The notes below the pieces were generated by a model, which ran no database searches, was not told the origin of the DNA, and worked only from the letters and a program-made list of their open reading frames with translations. Made by a program: the position numbers and the translations under genes. A stretch of 14,963 nucleotides of DNA, taken from NCBI GenBank assembly GCA_964443525.1, contig CAYUCY010000037.1:1-14963 (forward strand), read 5' to 3'. This document shows, in pieces, positions 7,487 to 13,687 of the stretch. Source of the stretch: CAYUCY01 sp964443525 (GTDB lineage Bacteria; Pseudomonadota; Alphaproteobacteria; Caedimonadales; Caedimonadaceae). How positions within the stretch are numbered: the stretch's first letter is position 1; each line of letters opens with the position of its first letter.

Positions 7487-8584
7487 ATGTCAAACGTTTG
7501 TACGAAATCGGATACATCGGATACACTGACATTGAATCAGCTTGAGTTGGCTACGTTTCTTGAAAAGGTTGCACCTTATCGCCCGGTTTTTATCTGGGGG
7601 CAACCCGGGATCGGGAAGACAGCGGTTGTTCAGCAATATGCAAGCAAGATTGGTCTTGAGTGTGTGACCCTTTTAGGTAGTCAACTTGCGCCTGAAGACA
7701 TTATCGGAATTCCTCAGATCATGGACGGCACGTATCGCTACTGCCCGCCTCGCATGATCGCAAAGCATGAGGCCTACTGCCTTTTTCTTGATGAGTTTAA
7801 CGCTTGTAGCCTCGATGTTCAAAAGGTGTTTTATACTCTGATTCATGACCGTAGAATCGGAGAATACAAGCTTCCGGAAGGCTCAATCGTGATTGCAGCC
7901 GGAAACAGGGCCAGGGACCATGCCATCGTGAATCACTTATCGTCAGCACTCATCAATCGGATGGTACATGTTTATGTGGAATCTTCAACCCAAGACTGGA
8001 TCAAGTGGGCCCGACAAAATTACCTTCATCCCTTGATTATTGAATATATCGAGAAAAATCCGACCCACCTCACCAAGGCTCCGACCGATGATCAATCTCC
8101 CTTTTCTACACCTCGCGGCTGGCATATTTTGAGCGACTCTTTGAGGGAAGTGGATGAAAAGAATTCCAACGTCTTATATAAAGCACTTTGCTTCGGTTCA
8201 ATTTCGGAAGAGCATGCGACGAGCTTTCTTGAATTTGCAGGAGAACGTTTTGAAAATTACTCTCTCAATGGTCTCTTGTATCATATGCATCCGTGGCCCC
8301 GCAGCGAGACCCATAAATATGATTTAGAGTTCATGGCACATTTGCTTTTCGAGTATTTGAAGAAAAAACTCCCGAAATCCGAACTTGAAATCAACGAACG
8401 GGATCAAGAACTCATTGAAAAAGGAAAGGGCGCGGTTCTTTCCTTAATGAAGGTAAATCCTCTGATTGCCAAGCAGTACATCGAGACTTTTAGGAAAAAC
8501 CAACTCCTTCCTTGGTTTATCTCACGTGTCCAGAGGGAGATTGAAGGCGGAATGCCTGAGAAAAAATGGAGCATTCTCGGGTAA
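7487..8584 (+). CDS. MoxR-like AAA+ ATPase, first tandem copy
   Basis: This 365-residue cytoplasmic AAA+ protein is of the MoxR/AAA_5 class. Walker A is GQPGIGKT (residues 38-45) and Walker B is LFLDEF (D102, E103). Sensor-1 lies in IAAGNR, an arginine-finger-like Arg in SALINRM, and a sensor-2-like Arg in STPRGW. All ATPase residues look intact. The C-terminal third is helical and less conserved. Members usually remodel protein complexes together with a VWA-domain partner, but none lies in this window, so the substrate is unknown. The open frame extends upstream to an ATG at 7430. The ATG at 7487 is preferred because it has GGAAAG eight bases upstream and aligns with the N-terminus of the neighbouring paralogue. 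By eye, the AAA core is about 80% identical to that copy and the C-terminal part clearly less. Confidence 0.88.
   Translation: MSNVCTKSDTSDTLTLNQLELATFLEKVAPYRPVFIWGQPGIGKTAVVQQYASKIGLECVTLLGSQLAPEDIIGIPQIMDGTYRYCPPRMIAKHEAYCLFLDEFNACSLDVQKVFYTLIHDRRIGEYKLPEGSIVIAAGNRARDHAIVNHLSSALINRMVHVYVESSTQDWIKWARQNYLHPLIIEYIEKNPTHLTKAPTDDQSPFSTPRGWHILSDSLREVDEKNSNVLYKALCFGSISEEHATSFLEFAGERFENYSLNGLLYHMHPWPRSETHKYDLEFMAHLLFEYLKKKLPKSELEINERDQELIEKGKGAVLSLMKVNPLIAKQYIETFRKNQLLPWFISRVQREIEGGMPEKKWSILG
7826..7866 (+). repeat. 41-base block identical to 9045-9085 (in first AAA+ gene)
   Basis: The block spans GTG TTT TAT through GGA GAA TA: 13 whole codons plus two bases, without a single difference between the two paralogues. 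The 22 codons just before it differ at 10 positions, mostly silent third bases. It lies in the AAA core after Walker B. Confidence 0.9.
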
Positions 8585-8714
8585 TGTATTATACTTACGT
8601 CTCTTTCTGAATTTATTTTAAATAGAAATGAAACATATCTCTAAAAATCCTTAAAAATCACATCCTTTTCCTTTATGATGAATACAAAAAATATTATAAA
8701 GGGAGAGGAGGAGA
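8585..8714 (+). other. Spacer between the two AAA+ ATPase genes
   Basis: This AT-rich 130-base gap holds a weak AT-only hairpin (TTTCT and ATTTA at 8604-8615 pairing with TAAAT and AGAAA at 8619-8628, with a two-base bulge) and no T-tract. It is not a convincing terminator. A TATTAT at 8692 could be a -10 box but lacks a -35. The second gene could be read from its own promoter or by readthrough from the first. Confidence 0.4.
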
Positions 8715-9788
8715 ATGTCTGAAAGGCGCATTAATTTAGACACGTTGACTTTAACCCAGGAAGAACTTTCCGTTTTTCTTGAACGAGTGGCACCTTATCG
8801 GCCGATCTTTGTTTGGGGACAGCCGGGTATCGGGAAATCCGTTATTGTCGAGCAATATGCGACGAAAACAGGTCTGGAATGCGTGGCTCTTTTAGGTAGT
8901 CAGTTGTCTCCCGAAGATATTATCGGAATCCCTCAAATCATGGATGGAACTTTCCGTTTTGCTCCACCCAGGGTCATTGCCAAGCATGAAGCCTATTGTC
9001 TCTTTCTGGACGAGTTTAACGCTTGTAGTCCCGATGTTCAAAAAGTGTTTTATACTCTGATTCATGACCGTAGAATCGGAGAATATAGACTTCCGGAAGG
9101 TTCTATTGTGATTGCAGCCGGAAACAGAGCTCAGGATTACGCGATTGTAAATCAACTCTCTTCGGCACTTATTAATCGCATGGTTCACGTTCACATCGAA
9201 TCTTCAACGCAGAATTGGCTGAAATGGGCGCGAGAGAATTATTTGCATCCGCTTATTATCGAGTATATTGAAAGCCATCCGGGACATCTTACCAAACCGC
9301 CTACCACTGACGAAAGCCCTTATTCGACGCCGCGCTCATGGCATATTTTAAGCGATGCTTTAAGAGAACTTGCGCCTAAAGACTCCTTTAAAGTATATCA
9401 ATCCCTTTGCTATGGAGCCGTGTCCGAGGAGCATGCGGCTGAATTTTTAGAATTTGCTGAAAAAAGGTTTTCGAGTTATTCGCTTCAGGCCTTATTAAAC
9501 GAGACTTTGGCATGGCCGAGAGGGAAAGAGAAGCAATACGACCAAGCCTATTTGGCTTTTGCCTTACTCGACTATTTAAAAAGGCGCCTGCCATTGACCG
9601 AACTTGACATTGACTCTCGTCACGCGGATTTGGTTGAAAAAGGAAAGAAGGCTCTTGAATCGCTTTGGGAAATTAATCCGGATTTCGTGGAGCGTTTTCA
9701 GGAAGCATACGGAAACAGTTCCAACCTTACATGGTTTTTAAAAAAAGTTCGTTTTCACGCGAGGGGAAAGCACGATCGGTTTAGGTAG
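8715..9788 (+). CDS. MoxR-like AAA+ ATPase, second tandem copy
   Basis: This 357-residue paralogue of the preceding gene has the same orientation and domain order. Walker A is GQPGIGKS (residues 35-42), Walker B LFLDEF (D99, E100), sensor-1 in IAAGNR, and the arginine-finger and sensor-2-like regions SALINRM and STPRSW are kept. The start is well supported by a strong GGAGAGGAGGAG ribosome binding site. Differences are concentrated in the C-terminal third, after about residue 210, which may carry partner specificity. Two intact but diverged copies suggest either a mixed AAA+ ring or two complexes with different targets; both are inference. The gene ends 11 bases from the convergent lpd gene, with no terminator seen in between. 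MoxR ATPases help mature or load metal enzymes and protein complexes in other bacteria, but the job here is unknown. Confidence 0.9.
   Translation: MSERRINLDTLTLTQEELSVFLERVAPYRPIFVWGQPGIGKSVIVEQYATKTGLECVALLGSQLSPEDIIGIPQIMDGTFRFAPPRVIAKHEAYCLFLDEFNACSPDVQKVFYTLIHDRRIGEYRLPEGSIVIAAGNRAQDYAIVNQLSSALINRMVHVHIESSTQNWLKWARENYLHPLIIEYIESHPGHLTKPPTTDESPYSTPRSWHILSDALRELAPKDSFKVYQSLCYGAVSEEHAAEFLEFAEKRFSSYSLQALLNETLAWPRGKEKQYDQAYLAFALLDYLKRRLPLTELDIDSRHADLVEKGKKALESLWEINPDFVERFQEAYGNSSNLTWFLKKVRFHARGKHDRFR
9045..9085 (+). repeat. 41-base block identical to 7826-7866 (in second AAA+ gene)
   Basis: This is the partner of the identical block in the first AAA+ gene. A further shared run, GTG ATT GCA GCC GGA AAC, lies shortly downstream, whereas flanking codons differ at silent sites. 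Confidence 0.9.
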
Positions 9789-9799
9789 GGGCCGGAATC

Positions 9800-11212
9800 T
9801 TAGATATGAATCGCTTTAAAGTGTGCGGCAAGGGCTGCTTCTTTCATTGCTTCTGAGACGGTCGGGTGGGCGTGGCACGTCCGTGCAATATCTTCTGAAG
9901 AGGCGCTGTATTCCATAGCGAGAACGGCTTCCGCAATCATCGTGCCGGCCTCAGAATGAATGATGTGAACACCCAAGACTTCATCCGATTCTTTGTGTGC
10001 CAAAATCTTTACAAACCCTTCCGTGTCAAGAACAGCTCTGGCGCGACTATTGGCAGAGAAGGGAAACTTTCCGATTGTATAGGGGATGCCTGCTTCCTTT
10101 AATTGCTCCTCCGTTTGACCGACCGAGGCAACCTCGGGGTGGGTATAAATCACGGCGGGAATAGCATGATAATTAACGTGAGGTTTTTGTCCTGCAAGAA
10201 TTTCTGCAACGGCAACCCCTTCTTCCTCTGCTTTGTGAGCCAGCATGGGGCCGCGAATCACGTCACCGATGGCATAAATGTGGGGGAGGGTCGTTTGAAA
10301 AGACTCATTGACGGGGATCATGCCTCGGTTATCCGTCTTGAGTCCTATTTTTTCAAGACCGAGGTTTTCCGTGTAGGGACGTCGCCCGGCCGATGAAAGG
10401 ACATGGGAGGCTTGAAGACGGATCTGTTGCCCCGTCTCTCGAGATTCTAAAAGAAGTGAGAGTGCGGGATCATGGTTGTTGGTCACGTTCACGACTTTCG
10501 TCCCTAGCATAATTTTCATTCCCTGCTGGACCAAGGACTTATGAAGAGCACTCCCGAGCTCATGATCCATAGCAGGGACAATACGATCCATGAATTCCAC
10601 GATTGTTACTTCAGAACCGAGGCGGCGCCAGACACTTGCCATTTCAAGACCGATATACCCTCCTCCGATCACGACCAGATGACTTGGAATCTCAGAAAAA
10701 TTTAAGGCTCCTGTCGAGTCGACGATTCTTTGATGATCGAGGGTGATACCCAGAACAGGGGAAGGTCCCGAGCCCGTTGCGATAATGAAGGAACGAGCCG
10801 TCAAATGCGTTATTGCTCCTTGAGCATCCCTCAAAAGGAGCTGTTGCAGGCTTTGAAAAGAAGCCGTCCCTTGGAGAAATGTGACACCGTTTTTCTTAAA
10901 GAGAAATTGAATGCCTTGGATAAGTCCTTTGACGACGTCTTCCTTATGCTGCATCATTCGATCGAGGTCCAGTTGAATGCTGCTGCAAAAGATGCCATGG
11001 GTGGCCATCTTTTCCTTTACTTCATAATATTTGTAAGAAGATTGCAGGAGGGCCTTTGACGGGATACAACCGATGTTTAGGCATGTGCCTCCCAGGCTCG
11101 AGCGCTTGTCGATACAGGCCACTTTCATCCCCAGTTGAGCGGCCTTAATCGCTGCCACATAGCCGCCGGGGCCTCCCCCGATTACAATTACATCATAGGC
11201 TGTTTCCGTCAT
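9800..11212 (-). CDS. lpd: Dihydrolipoamide dehydrogenase (E3)
   Basis: This 470-residue FAD flavoprotein reoxidises the lipoyl groups of pyruvate and 2-oxoglutarate dehydrogenase and of the glycine cleavage system, passing electrons to NAD+. The N-terminal FAD site GGGPGG is at residues 12-17. The redox disulfide is CLNIGC (C44, C49) within GGTCLNIGCIPSK. The NAD site is VVIGGGYIGLEMA. The second FAD motif is YAIGDV, and the C-terminal dimer interface provides the catalytic pair H449 and E454 in HAHPTVSE. Length and all key residues are normal. GAGGAAG lies a few bases before the ATG. It is not next to E1 or E2 genes, so which complex it serves is not shown; a single E3 often serves all. It is convergent with the second AAA+ gene and divergent from rnpB. 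Confidence 0.96.
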   Translation of the reverse strand: MTETAYDVIVIGGGPGGYVAAIKAAQLGMKVACIDKRSSLGGTCLNIGCIPSKALLQSSYKYYEVKEKMATHGIFCSSIQLDLDRMMQHKEDVVKGLIQGIQFLFKKNGVTFLQGTASFQSLQQLLLRDAQGAITHLTARSFIIATGSGPSPVLGITLDHQRIVDSTGALNFSEIPSHLVVIGGGYIGLEMASVWRRLGSEVTIVEFMDRIVPAMDHELGSALHKSLVQQGMKIMLGTKVVNVTNNHDPALSLLLESRETGQQIRLQASHVLSSAGRRPYTENLGLEKIGLKTDNRGMIPVNESFQTTLPHIYAIGDVIRGPMLAHKAEEEGVAVAEILAGQKPHVNYHAIPAVIYTHPEVASVGQTEEQLKEAGIPYTIGKFPFSANSRARAVLDTEGFVKILAHKESDEVLGVHIIHSEAGTMIAEAVLAMEYSASSEDIARTCHAHPTVSEAMKEAALAAHFKAIHI

Positions 11213-11242
11213 AGCTTCCTCGATTTTATGAATTGCGTCCTT

Positions 11243-11271
11243 ATTGTCGAGGATTTAAAAACATATTTCAA
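11243..11271 (-). promoter_or_regulatory. Putative lpd promoter with overlapping palindrome
   Basis: Read on the minus strand, TTGAAA (11271-11266) and GACAAT (11248-11243) are 17 bases apart, five and four of six matches to consensus. Transcription would start about 24 bases before the lpd ATG, leaving room for the ribosome binding site. The inverted repeat CAACT-AGG-AGTTG (11269-11281) overlaps the -35 edge and could be an operator, although its arms are only five bases. Confidence 0.4.
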
Positions 11272-11307
11272 CTAGGAGTTGTCCCTGGGAGTTTAGATTG
11301 ATCAAAT

Positions 11308-11337
11308 TTGCCTAATACCTCAATTTTATGCTATTAA
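11308..11337 (+). promoter_or_regulatory. Putative rnpB promoter
   Basis: TTGCCT (11308-11313) and TATTAA (11332-11337) are 18 bases apart. The expected transcription start, about seven bases further on, coincides with the first base of the P1 helix of RNase P RNA at 11345. The match to consensus is only moderate, but the agreement in position supports it. Confidence 0.4.
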
Positions 11338-11344
11338 TAAAATA

Positions 11345-11726
11345 TCTTGAAGGTCGGGCGATCGCGCTTCTTTTCTTATAAAAAGGGGTGAGGAAAGTCC
11401 GGGCTCCGGAATGACAGAGTGCCGGATAACGTCCGGCGGAGGAAACTCTAGGGAAAGTGCCACAGAAAAGATACCGCCGACAGTTTTCTGTCGGTAAGGG
11501 TGAAAAGGGGCGGTAAGAGCGCACCGCGTTCTTGGTAACAAGGACGGCAGGGTAAACCCCACTCGGAGCAAGACCAAGTAGGAGTGATGTGTCCGATATG
11601 TCGGACGACAGGCGTTATTCCCTGATCACTCGGGTAGGTCGCAAGAGGCTTTTGGTAACAAAGGTCCCAGATGAATGATCGCTCCCGGCTCTGCCGGGAC
11701 AGAACCCGGCTTACAGACCTTCAAGA
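11345..11726 (+). ncRNA. rnpB: RNase P RNA (bacterial type A)
   Basis: This is the catalytic RNA that cuts the 5' leader from precursor tRNAs. The ends form a perfect 11-base P1 helix: TCTTGAAGGTC (11345-11355) with GACCTTCAAGA (11716-11726). Conserved blocks are present in order: GAGGAAAGTCCGGGCTCC (11390-11407), AGAGCGCACCGC (11516-11527 region), GGTAAACCCC, AGATGAATGATCG, and the P4 3' strand in ACAGAACCCGGCTTAC (11699-11714). A GC-rich hairpin CCCGGC/GCCGGG lies at 11684-11698. TTTTTT (11727-11732) follows directly after P1 and may mark termination. Open frames on the opposite strand here are by-products of the RNA's GC-rich helices. Confidence 0.96.
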
Positions 11727-11830
11727 TTTTTTCTCTTTACTTTCTATTGATCTTCTTTGACGCCTTGAAGGAACGCGAGTGATCAGAGTAAACTACAAAA
11801 ATATAAAAATAAATTTCGTGGAGGAGGATC

Positions 11831-12544
11831 TTGATTATTCGTCGGTCTGATGAGAGGGGGATGACCAAACTTGATTGGTTAGAGGGAAGGCATAGCTTTT
11901 CATTCGGTCGTTACTGGGATGCTCGTTTTCATAATTTCGGTGTTTTGAGGGTGTTGAATGAGGATGTTATCTTCCCCGGAAAGGGCTTTGAAACTCATTT
12001 TCATGATAATATGGAAATTGTTACTTTTATAATTGAAGGGGCTCTTCAACACAAGGACAGCCTCGGAAACGGGTCGATTATCCGCCCAGGAGAGATTCAG
12101 CGGATGACGGCCGGTACGGGGATTCAACACAGCGAATTTAATGCCTCTCAAGAAGAAGCGTGTCATTTGCTCCAGATTTGGATCACTCCTTGTGAAACGG
12201 ATCTTGTCCCCAGTTATGAACAACGCTCTTATCTGGAGAGGCGTCGACCGAATAAGTTTATCCTCCTTGCTTCTTCCAAGGGTGAAGATGACTCCGTCAC
12301 GATTCATCAGGATGCCCGTTTCTACTATCTCAAGCTAAACAAGAATGCCAAAAAAATCGATTTTTCGATTAAAAATCAGCGGGCCGTTTGGGTTCATGTT
12401 TTTTCAGGAAGCCTGGATATCAATGACACTCGATTCGTAGCGGGGGATGGCCTCGGTCTTGATGAGCCCGGTGTCCTCGTTTTTTCGAGAGGTGAAGACG
12501 CTCAGCTTCTTTTGATCGAAATGGCGAAGTTTGAAGAGGATTGA
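11831..12544 (+). CDS. Pirin family protein (quercetinase-like bicupin)
   Basis: This 237-residue two-domain cupin resembles E. coli YhhW in length and layout. The N-terminal cupin has the expected metal ligands H56, H58, H100 and E102, within THFHDNMEIV and GTGIQHSEF. These are the residues that bind the metal in pirins with quercetin 2,3-dioxygenase activity. The C-terminal cupin (about residues 130-237) keeps the fold but no clear ligand set, as is usual. Natural substrate and role are unknown for most bacterial pirins. The gene starts with TTG at 11831, directly after a strong GGAGGAGG site, and the family N-terminus (MIIRRSDERG) agrees. TTGAAG (11765) and TAAACT (11789), 18 bases apart, are a weak promoter candidate. 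The gene is followed 53 bases later by the efflux operon with no terminator visible. Confidence 0.9.
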   Translation: MIIRRSDERGMTKLDWLEGRHSFSFGRYWDARFHNFGVLRVLNEDVIFPGKGFETHFHDNMEIVTFIIEGALQHKDSLGNGSIIRPGEIQRMTAGTGIQHSEFNASQEEACHLLQIWITPCETDLVPSYEQRSYLERRRPNKFILLASSKGEDDSVTIHQDARFYYLKLNKNAKKIDFSIKNQRAVWVHVFSGSLDINDTRFVAGDGLGLDEPGVLVFSRGEDAQLLLIEMAKFEED

Positions 12545-12597
12545 TTTTGGATCTTACCTTTCTCTGTATTTCAAGATATCCTTAAAATAAAAATACA

Positions 12598-13686
12598 ATG
12601 AGAAACAGGGCTATGAATTCCAGAGTTATTCTTCTTCTTCTTTTTGGTTTTTGGGGAAATGCGAAAAGCTCTGAGCAAGCTCAAGAAAAGCCTCTCCCAA
12701 AAATCAACGAGGCTATCGTTCAGGAAGCACATTTATGTGAAGAGATCGAAGGCCTTGGGACGACGCAAGCCAATGAGGCTGTCGACATCACAGCTAATGT
12801 GACGGAGAAAGTCACAGCAATCTTTTTTGAGGACGGGCAAAAAGTTAAACAAGGTGATCCACTGATTTATCTGGACAAAGAAGAAGAGGGGGCAGAACTC
12901 AAAGCTCTCGAAGCTCTTCTCTTAGAAAAGGAACCCTCTTATGAAAGAGCTAAAGATCTGACCAAGCGGAGGGCCTTACCTGAGGCAACCCTGGAATCCA
13001 GAAAAGCTTCCTTAAAAGAGCTTGAAGGTAATATTCAGGTGGTAAAGACAAAAATTAAAGATCGGGTCATCACAGCACCTTTCTCAGGTGTGACGGGGTT
13101 TAGAGGGGTTAGTCCCGGTACATTGGTAAAACCGGGTGATAAAATCACAACCCTTTATGATGTATCAAAAATGAAACTTGATTTTGAAGTGCCTTCTCTT
13201 TTTTTGAAGGCCTTAAAAGTAGGTCTTCCCGTTTTTGCCACCATTGAAGCTTATCCGGATAAAATTTTTAAGGGAATCATTCGTGCCGTGAATCCCTCCG
13301 TAGATCCGGTCACTAGAACGGTTTCGATCAGAGCTCTTCTCGATAATGAGGAAGGATTCCTGAAACCCGGACTTTTTATGAAAGCGAGGCTTGCTGCACG
13401 TCAATACCAAGGAATTATCGTTCCTGAAGAGGCCATTCTTCAAACAGGTCAGGATCATTTCATTTTTATTTTGGAAGAAGAAGGAAAGACTTTTGCAAAA
13501 AGAGTTAAGGTCATTCCTGGGCTTCGAAAAGGTGGCTTCGTCGAAATCCGTCAAGGTCTTTCAGTGGGTCAGAAAATTGTTGCGAGAGGAAACCTGAACC
13601 CTGAAGAAAGGCAGGAAGTTCAAGTAAGTCCTTCCGTTGTTCCATTACGTGAAGCACCTGCATCTCTAGGATGCGAGGGCATTTGA
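12598..13686 (+). CDS. RND efflux periplasmic adaptor subunit (membrane fusion protein)
   Basis: This 362-residue adaptor of the HlyD/AcrA class links an inner-membrane RND pump to an outer-membrane channel. A hydrophobic N-terminal segment (RVILLLLFGFWG, residues 9-20) is the likely export signal; no lipobox cysteine follows it, so it is probably not a lipoprotein. Then come the first lipoyl-like half with VKQGDPLIYLD, a short alpha-hairpin (about residues 95-150) and the second half ITAPFSGVTGFRGVSPGTLVKPGD. The beta-barrel region contains VDPVTRTVSIRALLDN, typical of RND adaptors. Start is uncertain: ATG at 12598 or the in-frame ATG at 12613, neither with a strong ribosome binding site. 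TAAAAT at 12583 could be a -10 box. It ends one base before the pump gene, so the two are surely co-transcribed. Confidence 0.92.
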   Translation: MRNRAMNSRVILLLLFGFWGNAKSSEQAQEKPLPKINEAIVQEAHLCEEIEGLGTTQANEAVDITANVTEKVTAIFFEDGQKVKQGDPLIYLDKEEEGAELKALEALLLEKEPSYERAKDLTKRRALPEATLESRKASLKELEGNIQVVKTKIKDRVITAPFSGVTGFRGVSPGTLVKPGDKITTLYDVSKMKLDFEVPSLFLKALKVGLPVFATIEAYPDKIFKGIIRAVNPSVDPVTRTVSIRALLDNEEGFLKPGLFMKARLAARQYQGIIVPEEAILQTGQDHFIFILEEEGKTFAKRVKVIPGLRKGGFVEIRQGLSVGQKIVARGNLNPEERQEVQVSPSVVPLREAPASLGCEGI

Positions 13687-13687
13687 G

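Noticed and set aside
8675..8722. 15-codon frame overlapping the start of the second AAA+ gene
   Set aside because: Too short, no ribosome binding site, low-complexity AT-rich sequence; it could only be a chance frame.
11312..11577. Two overlapping minus-strand open frames of 70 and 83 codons
   Set aside because: They lie antisense inside the RNase P RNA gene, have no ribosome binding sites and no family similarity; the RNA explains the sequence.
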